Part shown: positions 23,710-31,758 of the stretch, one piece after another
How the letters are laid out: every line of letters begins with the position of its first letter
How positions within the stretch are numbered: position 1 is the stretch's first letter
Virus record (IMG/VR): IMGVR_UViG_3300021963_006145
Coordinates: 1 to 48,120 of that record
Strand: one strand, 5' to 3'
Source: a virus
Length of the DNA stretch: 48,120 bases
Position numbers and translations under genes: made by a program
The notes under the pieces: generated by a model
Told to the model about the DNA's origin: nothing
Seen by the model: the letters and a program-made list of their open reading frames with translations, nothing else
Databases searched by the model: none

Positions 23710-24711
23710 ATGAATTTAGCGATAAATGGGACTTGTGCTAAAGGTTGTTCATTTTGTTTTACTAAAGAAGACGCAAGATTAAAACACACATTAGGTGAAA
23801 TGGATATAGAAATGGTCGATAAAATTATCGACCATTATCGTCTAAATAACTCTAATGAAGAAATCACAATACTTGGCGGTGAACCAACACAGCATTCAAA
23901 TTTTATTGGGATATTAGATCACATATTTGCTAGAGGGTTTAAAGTAAACCTTGTTAGTAATTTTTTATTTAGTAAAACCACCAGAGATTATTTAATAGAA
24001 AATATTAAGAACATTAGATGGGCATTTCCAAACGCTGCAGAACTTAATGAAAAAAATAGAATGGTTTTATTTAAAAAAAACTATCTAGAAATTTATAAAG
24101 CGTATGCAAATACATGGGGATTTGAAAATCACCCAAGACTTTACTTGGCGTTAACTATGTCAAGCGATTGGAAGAATAGAAATTTTTACGAATATGTCAA
24201 GTGGATGTACCATGAACTAGATGGTAAAATAAACGCAATAAGACTTGGATTAGATTTAACAGGGACTTATCTCATCAACAATAAAGAGATGGGAGAAGAG
24301 ATGACCAAAATACTTAAATTTGGTTTATATAACCAAATAAAGATTACATCAGATTGTCAGGTACCACCATGCTTATGGGAGGGTAAAACAAAAAAAGCGG
24401 TATTAGAGAACTCATTAAACTTTGCCACCTTTAAAATCCCTGAGTATGAAACAATATGTGGATTTATGCCGTTAGATATTTTCCCGGACGGTAGTTCAAT
24501 CCATTGTTACCCACTGGAAGATAAAGTAAAAATCAAAAATGTTTTGGAAATATCGGGGGAAAATGGTATATTAGGTCTGAGGGAAGAGTTTGATAAACTT
24601 TATATCGATAATCATAAAAATTATTCAATTCCACAGGATTGTTTAGATTGTGTTTTTTATAAAACAGAATGTAATGGGATCTGCAGTGGTTGTATGGAAG
24701 GTAACAAATGA
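23710..24711 (+). CDS. Radical SAM protein with C-terminal Cys cluster
   Basis: A 333-residue radical SAM protein: CAKGCSFC (Cys9, 13, 16) near the N-terminus, ITILGGEPTQHS for the GGEP motif, and a C-terminal Cys-rich part (CGFMPLDIFPDGSSIHCYPLE, CLDCVFYKTECNGICSGC) typical of SPASM/Twitch auxiliary clusters. Such proteins commonly modify peptides or proteins. It overlaps the U32-like gene by 4 nt (ATGA), and a methyltransferase gene follows, so these three form a second modification set, without the L/I tag. Confidence 0.8.
   Translation: MNLAINGTCAKGCSFCFTKEDARLKHTLGEMDIEMVDKIIDHYRLNNSNEEITILGGEPTQHSNFIGILDHIFARGFKVNLVSNFLFSKTTRDYLIENIKNIRWAFPNAAELNEKNRMVLFKKNYLEIYKAYANTWGFENHPRLYLALTMSSDWKNRNFYEYVKWMYHELDGKINAIRLGLDLTGTYLINNKEMGEEMTKILKFGLYNQIKITSDCQVPPCLWEGKTKKAVLENSLNFATFKIPEYETICGFMPLDIFPDGSSIHCYPLEDKVKIKNVLEISGENGILGLREEFDKLYIDNHKNYSIPQDCLDCVFYKTECNGICSGCMEGNK
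23811..23836. repeat. 26-bp perfect interrupted palindrome inside the radical SAM gene
   Basis: Left arm AATGGTCGATAA (23811-23822), two-base centre AA, right arm TTATCGACCATT (23825-23836). All 12 pairs match. It lies about 100 nt inside the coding region. It could be a protein-binding site or an RNA hairpin that affects early translation, or coincidence of codon choice. Confidence 0.7.
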
Positions 24712-25748
24712 CAAAGAAAATATTTTCAATACCGTTTAATCCGATGTTAACGGAAGATATGTTTATAAATGAATTTTATCCATTTTTAGAAAGAAATAAA
24801 GAGTGGATCTATGACATTTATTTTACATGCAGAATACCGCCGTTTACACAAGATGCTATGGGCGCTGTATTCAGAGAAGAGGATAAAGACATTGTGTTTG
24901 AAAATGCAATGATAATTCAAAAGGCTTTGGGTATTAAAATAAGTGCAACATTTAATAATGTTAATATCTCACCAAATTTTCAGAATTATAAATTGTTTGT
25001 TGATAATCTAAAACCTTTATATGAAAAGGGTTTAAGGTGCATTACTATACCACATGGTCACTGGGTTGCAATGGGGTTAAAGAAACATTTTCCTGAGATG
25101 GAAATTAAAAATACCATATTAAGAAAGGTAGCAACGGGACAAGACTTTTGGTATAATGCCGATCAAGGTTTTGATTACATTAATCTTGATAGAATTTTAA
25201 TGAGAGATGTTGAAGAACTAAAAAACATCAAGAGAGCACAATTAAAATACCAAGAAGATAAAGGTAGATATGTGAAAATATCGTTGCTTGTAAATGAGGG
25301 TTGTTTGGGTAGATGCCCGGTAATGGATGAACATTATACATACAATAACTTAAGAACAAACAACGAGTTACCATACTTTCATCATGAGATATCTAAAGTA
25401 ACTTGTGAACATAAATGGGAAAAAGATATCAATGCATTCTTTTTTAAGACCGGCACAATCCCTCCGTTTAAAGAAGAGTTTGATGAGTTCTTGGAATATA
25501 TTGATGTGTTCAAAATGCATGGTAGGGATAGTTTCAATCGTTTAAAAGAAACGATGGAAATAGTTGATTCATATGTTCAGGGTAAAGAAGTTCTATCAGA
25601 TACATCACACATTTATCTTGACGGCATTCCTCATGAAGAACTAAAGGGTTGGAGAAATAAAATAAAGAAATGTAAATTCCAATGTTGGGATTGTAACTAT
25701 TGTGATATTGTTGCAGACCATAAAAAGAAATCATATGGACTTAGTTAA
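24708..25748 (+). CDS. Peptidase-U32-like protein
   Basis: A 346-residue protein with the U32 family landmark NEGCLGRCPVMDEHYTYN (two Cys that ligate iron-sulfur in relatives) at about 195-212, preceded by a TIM-barrel-like pattern (KISATFNNVNISPNF, LRCITIPHGHW, FDYINLDRILMRD). A C-terminal Cys set follows (CKFQCWDCNYC). Many U32 proteins are not peptidases but act in hydroxylation or prephenate-like conversions, for example UbiU/UbiV and RlhA. It is coupled to the radical SAM gene upstream and the methyltransferase gene downstream. Confidence 0.65.
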   Translation: MTKKIFSIPFNPMLTEDMFINEFYPFLERNKEWIYDIYFTCRIPPFTQDAMGAVFREEDKDIVFENAMIIQKALGIKISATFNNVNISPNFQNYKLFVDNLKPLYEKGLRCITIPHGHWVAMGLKKHFPEMEIKNTILRKVATGQDFWYNADQGFDYINLDRILMRDVEELKNIKRAQLKYQEDKGRYVKISLLVNEGCLGRCPVMDEHYTYNNLRTNNELPYFHHEISKVTCEHKWEKDINAFFFKTGTIPPFKEEFDEFLEYIDVFKMHGRDSFNRLKETMEIVDSYVQGKEVLSDTSHIYLDGIPHEELKGWRNKIKKCKFQCWDCNYCDIVADHKKKSYGLS

Positions 25749-26400
25749 ACATATCGACGATTCAATTGAATGGGGTGAATTAGAGGTATCTAAATTGACT
25801 CAAGATATTTTAGATATACACGGAATCACCAGTAACAAGGTGAGATCTTTTCTCAATAACATTTGCAATATTGATAATGCAACATATCTTGAGGTTGGTG
25901 TATTTCGAGGGGCCACATTCTGTTCCGCCATTTATGGCAATAATATTTACTCAATCGCTATAGATAATTTTATGTCGCCTAATCTAACACCTAAAGGGGT
26001 GAGTCAAAAATTAGGTAACTATTATAAACACAATATCGACATTTTACCACAAGAAGATTTTTTACATAATGTTAAAAAATTTGGTGAAGTTAAAAAAATA
26101 TCAGTATATAAAACAGATTATCACACATTTGATTTTAAATCATTATCAAATGTAGATATTATTTTTTATGATGGTGAAACAAAATACCATGACCAGTATA
26201 TTGCATTAACAAAGATGTTACCAATTTTCTCAGATGAAACAATTATTATAATGGATGATTGGAATTGGGATAGTGGAGCATTTGAAAAATTTGTTGAAGA
26301 CAATAATTTATTTATAAAACATTCTAGACAATTATTCACATCTGGAGAAGATTCTAAAGACTTTTGGAATGGTTTAGGTATATTTTTAATTGAGAAATAA
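25735..26400 (+). CDS. Class I SAM-dependent methyltransferase-like protein
   Basis: A 221-residue protein with methyltransferase motif I TYLEVGVFRGATFCSA, an acidic residue ending strand 2 (AIDNF), and DIIFYDGETKYHDQY / IIIMDDWNW for the later strands, as in the Methyltransf_24 group. ATG 25735 is chosen over the GTG at 25702, because residues before it sit deep in the upstream gene. It overlaps the U32 gene by 14 nt. Sugar-, lipid- or peptide-O-methylation would fit, but the acceptor is not visible. Confidence 0.65.
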   Translation: MDLVKHIDDSIEWGELEVSKLTQDILDIHGITSNKVRSFLNNICNIDNATYLEVGVFRGATFCSAIYGNNIYSIAIDNFMSPNLTPKGVSQKLGNYYKHNIDILPQEDFLHNVKKFGEVKKISVYKTDYHTFDFKSLSNVDIIFYDGETKYHDQYIALTKMLPIFSDETIIIMDDWNWDSGAFEKFVEDNNLFIKHSRQLFTSGEDSKDFWNGLGIFLIEK

Positions 26401-26735
26401 TGTTAATAAATTTATTAGTTTACATATCATTCATAATAATACTTTTTGGTATTATTGGTTATAAAAAAATCTTTCACAAGATCTTAATGTACTCTGATAA
26501 AGAGTATTGGACAAATTATAATAGAATAGAATTTGCTGCTTGGATGGCTAAAGCCGCTGTTATAATTCCCGGTTTAGTTTTCGGTAAAGAGATTTGGTGG
26601 TTACATTTTTTAACACTAACAACATCATCGCTATTGATATGGGCCAGTATGAGAAAATCATTACCAACATTAATAGTTTTTAACACAATTTGGATTATAA
26701 TTTCTTTAACCATTATCTTAAGAAACGTTTTATAA
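26400..26735 (+). CDS. Small multi-pass membrane protein
   Basis: A 111-residue protein with three or four hydrophobic segments (LLVYISFIIILFGIIGY; WMAKAAVIIPGLVFG; WWLHFLTLTTSSLLIWA; LIVFNTIWIIISLTIIL) and a charged loop KEYWTNYNRIEF. Its ATG overlaps the methyltransferase stop by one base. No family recognised. It may sit in the inner membrane and help the upstream set or act alone. Confidence 0.6.
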   Translation: MLINLLVYISFIIILFGIIGYKKIFHKILMYSDKEYWTNYNRIEFAAWMAKAAVIIPGLVFGKEIWWLHFLTLTTSSLLIWASMRKSLPTLIVFNTIWIIISLTIILRNVL

Positions 26736-26752
26736 TTTGATCATTTTTGTTT

Positions 26753-26760
26753 ATATTTGA
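26753..26760 (+). promoter_or_regulatory. TAnnTTTG promoter box
   Basis: TATATTTG lies 33 nt before ATG 26794 and matches the Bacteroidetes -7 element exactly. A TTTG at 26737 is upstream but only 12 nt away, shorter than the usual 17-23 nt, so strength is uncertain. The leader is A-rich with taaacaaaaaacaa just before the ATG. Confidence 0.45.
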
Positions 26761-26793
26761 GTTAATAATAAACTTTTCTTAAACAAAAAACAA

Positions 26794-27678
26794 ATGAGAA
26801 AAACAATCACAATGCTATCGCTAATGTTAGCATTATTGTTTACTACAACGTTGTCATATGGTCAATATAGTAGTAGTGCAATTCAGAAAGGTTCAGAACA
26901 AACCTCAAAAGTTCAAACGGACTCGGTCCCTAATCAATTACAAGAAATTGTTGTTACAGCAAAAAAAGTCCCCTTAATGACTAAGGTTGGCCCATATGGT
27001 CAACCACTTTGGACAACAATACGAATGTTTCCATCCACTAGAGTTTATGTAATGAACCCTCCTGGTACAGCAATGTACGAGAAGTGGTTTGATATTAGAA
27101 ACAGAAGAGATGGTGCCACCCAAATCAGAATGAGAGATGAATTTACATTTGGTTTGGGCAAAAGACTTCAGTTAGATTTATATTCCCACACTGTTTATGA
27201 TGGTTACAATGGTGATAAGGAATTTAAGTGGAGAGGTTTCTCATGGGAGTTTAGATATGCTCTTGCCGATTGGGGTAAGATCTGGGGTAATCCAACATTA
27301 TATTGGGAAACTAAAATGTTAGATGGCCGTTGGGGAATTGAACCTAAATTATTATTAGGAGATCGTTTTGGTGAACGAGGTATCTGGGGTTTCAACGCCA
27401 TTTACGAAGGTAATTTAGGTGGGACAAAAGAAGAAAGAGAACCTGAATACGCTTACACCGCATCGTTTGGTGAGATGGTAAATAACAACCTAACAATAGG
27501 TGCATCGCATATGCTTCGTTATAACGATTATGGCGGAGGATCTACCGAAGTTTATTTCGGCCCTCTTGTACAATACCGTTTTAACAATAGAGCATATCTA
27601 AGCGTTGAGCATATGCACGGCTTAACAGACGCATCACATTTATCACGAAGCACAATTATATTCGCATGGAGATTTTAA
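26794..27678 (+). CDS. Outer-membrane beta-barrel protein with signal peptide and TonB-box-like segment
   Basis: A 294-residue protein. Residues 1-23 form a signal peptide (MRKTITMLSLMLALLFTTTLSYG then Q), followed by LQEIVVTAKKVP at about 50-61, which matches the TonB-box / plug start common in Bacteroidota outer-membrane receptors. The rest alternates amphipathic strands (TFGLGKRLQLDLYSH, WEFRYALADWG, YLSVEHMHG) and ends in Phe (FAWRF), the usual signal for barrel insertion. Length suits a barrel of about 10-12 strands without a full plug. It is a host-like gene in a phage; a role in excluding other phages or altering uptake is speculative. Confidence 0.7.
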   Translation: MRKTITMLSLMLALLFTTTLSYGQYSSSAIQKGSEQTSKVQTDSVPNQLQEIVVTAKKVPLMTKVGPYGQPLWTTIRMFPSTRVYVMNPPGTAMYEKWFDIRNRRDGATQIRMRDEFTFGLGKRLQLDLYSHTVYDGYNGDKEFKWRGFSWEFRYALADWGKIWGNPTLYWETKMLDGRWGIEPKLLLGDRFGERGIWGFNAIYEGNLGGTKEEREPEYAYTASFGEMVNNNLTIGASHMLRYNDYGGGSTEVYFGPLVQYRFNNRAYLSVEHMHGLTDASHLSRSTIIFAWRF

Positions 27679-28673
27679 TCAAAGGGCAAGAGTTCCTTGT
27701 CTATTTAATATTCATTATGTTCGTAACTGGTATCCTCAAAGAAAGAGGATACCTTATGGACATCTTCAGACTACTTGAACAAAAAGTTAAGTCAAAAAGA
27801 ATGGTAGTATTTTTGGTATCTTTGTTTGGCGGTATATTACCTATTCCTGGTCGAGTAGCATTATCAGCATCTATGTTAAACAGCATAGCGCCGATTGATA
27901 ATAAGAAGCGTAAGAAATTCGGTATTATTGATTATCTAGCAACACATCATTATTATCTATGGTCACCACTGGAAAAAACAGTTATTATACCAATGGCGGT
28001 ATTGGGTTTAACTTATATGCAATTCATGTCATATATCTGGCCGTTACTTTTAATTTCAGTATTGTACGTTACTTATTACATTTTATCACTACAAGATGAT
28101 GAAATTGATATTGAAGTTAAAGACGAACCAATCAATGTTAAAAACATTACAATGGTGGTTGCGCCATTTTTAGCAACCATATTAATGTGTGTCTTTCTTA
28201 CAGATTATTACTTTGGTTTCTTCACTGGTTTCACCTTATGGTTGGTATATTATTCTAAAAGTTGGAATAAATTATTAGGTTATATTGATTGGGAACTAAT
28301 ATGGATTGTTGGATTAGTAATTATTTTAGGTAATCTGGTTGGTTCTTATTATGGTGTAATAGAATCTTATATCAAACAGTACAATAAACCAGAGTACATA
28401 TTAGTGGTTTCTGTTATATCATTTCTTTCATCATTTATGTTGGGGTCATCCGCAAAATATGCAAGTATTGTTAGTTTACTAACAAGTGTATTTGGTATGG
28501 AATATTTTGTTTTATTCTTTACGCTTGAGTATTCTGCATATTTGATTTCCCCATCACATAAGTGTTTACCAATAGGTCAAAGGTATTTCCATACCGGGTT
28601 TATGACATATCTTAAAGCATTAATTATTTGGATATCTCTTATGATGACTTATGCTCTTTTAACTATTTTATAA
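27666..28673 (+). CDS. Multi-pass permease-like protein (DUF401-like)
   Basis: A 335-residue inner-membrane protein with about ten hydrophobic segments. The GGILPIPGRVALSASMLN stretch (about 55-72) and the later FMLGSSAKYASIVSLL and ISPSHKCLPIGQRYF are half-repeat-like loops, as in the DUF401 / ion-transporter superfamily. A middle acidic loop (LQDDEIDIEVKDEP) separates two halves. Its start lies 13 nt inside the barrel gene, so both are made from one transcript. Substrate unknown; family assignment is by pattern only. Confidence 0.55.
   Translation: MEILIKGQEFLVYLIFIMFVTGILKERGYLMDIFRLLEQKVKSKRMVVFLVSLFGGILPIPGRVALSASMLNSIAPIDNKKRKKFGIIDYLATHHYYLWSPLEKTVIIPMAVLGLTYMQFMSYIWPLLLISVLYVTYYILSLQDDEIDIEVKDEPINVKNITMVVAPFLATILMCVFLTDYYFGFFTGFTLWLVYYSKSWNKLLGYIDWELIWIVGLVIILGNLVGSYYGVIESYIKQYNKPEYILVVSVISFLSSFMLGSSAKYASIVSLLTSVFGMEYFVLFFTLEYSAYLISPSHKCLPIGQRYFHTGFMTYLKALIIWISLMMTYALLTIL
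27729..27753 (+). other. Intragenic hairpin near start of permease gene
   Basis: GGTATCCTC (27729-27737), loop AAAGAAA, GAGGATACC (27745-27753): nine perfect pairs about 20 codons into the permease gene and about 50 nt after the end of the barrel gene. It may lower permease expression relative to the barrel or protect the upstream message. It lacks a T-run, so it is not a standard terminator. Confidence 0.5.
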
Positions 28674-28723
28674 TCTTTACTTTTTCAATAAAGAAATATA
28701 TATTAATAAAGAATTTAAATTAT

Positions 28724-29197
28724 ATGGAAAAAATTACATTAAAATTAGGTGACGTTCTACAATTAGAAAGTGAAATAAATGGTTATGTTGATCCACAATC
28801 TGGCGATCAGATCTACGAGGGTTTCACAAAACAAAACTTATCTATCATTTTGAAATATGAGTTAAGTGATTTTTCAACAACACTTAAAACCGAGAGAACC
28901 AAAATCGATTCATTGAGAGACGATTTAATTAAAAAGTATGGAGAAGATGATGGTAAGGGAGGTTTATGGGTAAAGATGCATAATGAAATGAAAGACGAAG
29001 AAGGTAATGTAATCGGAAAAGTCATTAATCCAAAGTATCTCGAATTTGATAAAGAGTATGGTACTCTTTTAAATCAAGAAATTGAACTTGAATACCCCGA
29101 AATTACCAAACAAGATCTAAAAGACGCGGGAAAAACAAAAGACAAATACATGGTCTTATTTAAATTAATTAAAAAAGAAAAAGAGGGAGCTAAATAA
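28724..29197 (+). CDS. Phage protein of unknown function
   Basis: A 157-residue, Lys/Glu-rich protein beginning MEKITLKLGDVLQLESEING. ATG 28724, after taaattat, is chosen; an upstream in-frame start at 28628 would lie within the permease gene and add 32 unlikely residues. The N-terminal half is beta-rich (ITLKLGDVL, QNLSIILKYEL) and the rest mixed. I do not recognise the family, but the acidic, loop-rich make-up is like small phage regulatory or structural proteins. It ends at a bidirectional terminator facing the minus-strand sugar cluster. Confidence 0.65.
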   Translation: MEKITLKLGDVLQLESEINGYVDPQSGDQIYEGFTKQNLSIILKYELSDFSTTLKTERTKIDSLRDDLIKKYGEDDGKGGLWVKMHNEMKDEEGNVIGKVINPKYLEFDKEYGTLLNQEIELEYPEITKQDLKDAGKTKDKYMVLFKLIKKEKEGAK

Positions 29198-29208
29198 GCT
29201 CCCTTTTT
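29185..29208. terminator. Bidirectional terminator between convergent genes
   Basis: GGGAGCT (29185-29191), loop AAATA, AGCTCCC (29197-29203), T-run 29204-29208; the opposite side has a long A-run (T-run on the minus strand). The stem overlaps the last codons of both the plus-strand gene at 28724 and the minus-strand glycosyltransferase gene, so one hairpin ends both units. Confidence 0.85.
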
Positions 29209-30296
29209 ATTTCTATCTTCATATTCCCAATTGAATATTCACCCGGTTCATAGTGAGGTATTGATATTCTAAGAGTTCTTAATGTTGTGATGTCATCATC
29301 TGTAAATGGTTCCATCTCATAAATCATAACGTCAACGGTATCTGTTAGCACGAATTTTGACCTTAAATCATATCTCGTGTGCTTCTGTTCATTATTAATA
29401 TAATCCTCGGGAATAAGTCCTAAATCGATTTTATCGAAAAACGGTTCTATCTCCATTAATCTGTTTTTGTTTCTTGTTGTCAAACCCATTGAGAATGTGT
29501 TATATTTAAATTCTTTTTCTTCCCAATATCTCATTTGCATAAACGCCCCGTATTGTACTCCCCATTTTCTAACAAAGTTTCTATTTGAGGAAACTTCATA
29601 TCTAAGTCTATCTTTTTTATAATCGTCACTAAATCTAGATGTTTGTGAAACAAAGTGGTAAACAATTGCACTATCACAAGTTTTTAATTCATATCCCTTT
29701 AATTTTGCTCTTAATAAAAAATCATCGTCTTCACAGAAAGCTGGAACAAAACTAAAACCATCAAACCCACCAACCTCATCAAACATTTTTTTGTAACCGC
29801 TCATAAAAAAAACAGCGCCATCATATATGTTATCACTTTGATTCCACTGTTTAACGAATTCATTGAATTGATAATGGTCAAAATTATCGAAACCAGATCC
29901 CATATCTAATAAGACTTTGCCAGGACGTTTATGTCCCTTAAAGATTGGTGGTTCAATCGTTGTATATGATAATAACATATTTGGTTTTAATAATCTTTCA
30001 ATAGCTTCTAAAAACCCCTCACCAATAACCATGTCATTATGAATGAGAACTATCTTTTCCGTGTCAACCAATTTAATACCAGCGTTGTATGTGTCTGAAA
30101 ATGTTAATCGATCATCATCGTGTATAAAAGAAAGGTATTCATCATCTAATGATTCCAACCATTCTTTAGTACCATCAGTTGATCCACCGCTACTTATTGC
30201 TAGTGGTGCTTTTGGATATAGATCACGAAGATGTTTATAACATTCCTTTGTTAAATCTAATTTATTAAATACTGCTAATACAAATGTTATATTCAT
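29190..30296 (-). CDS. Family 2 glycosyltransferase
   Basis: A 368-residue GT-A protein: NITFVLAVFNKLDLTKECY (donor-binding start), SSGGSTDGTKEWL, VLIHNDMVIGEGF (metal-site region), and a GGFDGFSFVPAFCEDDDFLLRAKLKGYEL block with the catalytic-base ED. The C-terminal 100 residues are an added domain without a clear match. It is the last gene of the five-gene minus-strand sugar operon and ends in the terminator hairpin. The C-terminus reads KRELI, but this is the hairpin's coding sequence and I do not count it as the tag of the other cluster. Likely role: adding sugars to virion or cell-surface glycans. Confidence 0.8.
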   Translation of the reverse strand: MNITFVLAVFNKLDLTKECYKHLRDLYPKAPLAISSGGSTDGTKEWLESLDDEYLSFIHDDDRLTFSDTYNAGIKLVDTEKIVLIHNDMVIGEGFLEAIERLLKPNMLLSYTTIEPPIFKGHKRPGKVLLDMGSGFDNFDHYQFNEFVKQWNQSDNIYDGAVFFMSGYKKMFDEVGGFDGFSFVPAFCEDDDFLLRAKLKGYELKTCDSAIVYHFVSQTSRFSDDYKKDRLRYEVSSNRNFVRKWGVQYGAFMQMRYWEEKEFKYNTFSMGLTTRNKNRLMEIEPFFDKIDLGLIPEDYINNEQKHTRYDLRSKFVLTDTVDVMIYEMEPFTDDDITTLRTLRISIPHYEPGEYSIGNMKIEIKRELI

Positions 30297-31138
30297 TACA
30301 AACTTTTAATATAATTTTCTAATTTATCCGTAGGTTTCCACCCTAATCTTTCAATAGCGTCATTGTTAATTCGTAACGTTTCTCTGTAGTTGCCCTTCAC
30401 ATCATTAACATATTCTAAAGGTGTATTAAACATTGATGCCACCTCATTTAAAGAATAGTTTTTTCCGGTACCTAATTCCCAAGCATCATGATGTCTTTCA
30501 TCACTCTCAGCTATTCTGATTAACCCATCCACAATATCATCAATATGTGTAAAATCTCTTCTCTGTTCACCATCTCCATGTATCTTAATTGGTTCACCTT
30601 TTTTGATTGCCGCTCTCCACAGACCAATTACAGCGGCCATATGAGAGTCTACTAATTCGCCAGGGCCATACACATTATAAAATCTAACTATTTCTGCGTT
30701 TAAATCAAATATAAGTTTTTCCATTTTAATCCATACTTCACCCATATACTTACTCATAGCATAAGGTGATAATTCTGGGTTATGATGTTTTGAAGATGAA
30801 CCCGAATATATCAATTTACATCCGTTTCTTTTTGCGTATCTGACAACTTCTTTAGTCCCATCAACATTAACTGAAAATGTTGTGTATGGATTTTTGAAAG
30901 ATGGTTGAATTCTACTTAATGCAGCTAAATGAAAAATACATGAATACGGTTTATCGTCTATATTATCCATTACTCTAATATCGCCACCCAAAAATTTAGA
31001 ATACGCGGGTATTTTAGCTTCTTTACCAATATATAAGTTATCGATAACATCTATTTCATAACCACCTCTTCTATGTAGTTCAGCAACCAATGCAGAACCT
31101 ATAAACCCACAACCACCAGTCACTAATACTTTTTTCAT
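30296..31138 (-). CDS. NAD-dependent sugar epimerase/dehydratase (extended SDR)
   Basis: A 280-residue extended short-chain dehydrogenase: TGGCGFIG (residues 7-14) for NAD(P), FHLAALSRI, SGSSSKH, the catalytic PYAMSK (Tyr-x-x-x-Lys), RFYNVYGPGE and GEQRRDFTHIDDIV for sugar nucleotide binding. It is most like UDP-glucose 4-epimerases or related dehydratases. It shares a 1-nt overlap with the downstream glycosyltransferase gene and a 4-nt overlap with the upstream one. It would make the nucleotide sugar used by these transferases. Confidence 0.85.
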   Translation of the reverse strand: MKKVLVTGGCGFIGSALVAELHRRGGYEIDVIDNLYIGKEAKIPAYSKFLGGDIRVMDNIDDKPYSCIFHLAALSRIQPSFKNPYTTFSVNVDGTKEVVRYAKRNGCKLIYSGSSSKHHNPELSPYAMSKYMGEVWIKMEKLIFDLNAEIVRFYNVYGPGELVDSHMAAVIGLWRAAIKKGEPIKIHGDGEQRRDFTHIDDIVDGLIRIAESDERHHDAWELGTGKNYSLNEVASMFNTPLEYVNDVKGNYRETLRINNDAIERLGWKPTDKLENYIKSL

Positions 31139-31758
31139 ATTGTTGTATAAAGGTTATTTTGTTTTTCTTGTTTATCGATAGTTTTGTGGTGTTGAATACA
31201 ATATGATTTCTCTTCCATTGGTAATGTAGAAAAAACTTCCCCACCAACTATTCTCTCATGAACTCTACCGTACCAGCTCATATTTTTCCTATAAACTCTG
31301 CCTTGATAATCAGGGAAGTTTATCCAATTATTTTCGTCAACTCTCCATCCCCATTTATTTATATGCTCTTGAGTAATCCCATCAACTGTATTAATTCTTG
31401 GTACAAATATGAGATCAACCTTTGGATTCATTTCAAGAATAACTGAAATGTTTTTAACCATATACTTGTCAATCATTTCATCTGCGTCTAATTGAAAAAT
31501 ATAATCACCAGTACAGTAATCATTTAATTTATTTTTCCAATCCGCAAAATTATTATTCCAATCTAAACCTCTCCAGGTCTGTACATTTGGTTTGATATTA
31601 AACGGTAGCAAGAAATCTAAAACTTCTTTACTACCATTTTTTTCATCAAATAAAATCACAATTTCATCCTGTTGTCTTTTGTGTTCCAATAAAAATGGAA
31701 CCAATCTTTTTATTTCATCTAATTCATTACATACTGTAATTGCAAATGATATTTTCAT
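31135..31758 (-). CDS. Family 2 glycosyltransferase (short)
   Basis: A 207-residue GT-2-like protein: KISFAITVCNELDEIKRLV, DEIVILFDEKN, WNNNFADWKNKLNDYCTGDYIFQLDADEMID with the DxD at LDAD, and later VPRINTV, WYGRVHERI. It is shorter than most family members and covers only the catalytic domain. It overlaps both neighbours by 1-4 nt in the same minus-strand operon. Confidence 0.8.
   Translation of the reverse strand: MKISFAITVCNELDEIKRLVPFLLEHKRQQDEIVILFDEKNGSKEVLDFLLPFNIKPNVQTWRGLDWNNNFADWKNKLNDYCTGDYIFQLDADEMIDKYMVKNISVILEMNPKVDLIFVPRINTVDGITQEHINKWGWRVDENNWINFPDYQGRVYRKNMSWYGRVHERIVGGEVFSTLPMEEKSYCIQHHKTIDKQEKQNNLYTTI

Noticed and set aside
29190-30296. KRELI ending of the GT2 protein as another copy of the C-terminal tag
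   Set aside because: The last codons are fixed by the terminator hairpin, the protein lies in another operon, and no other gene of that operon ends this way.
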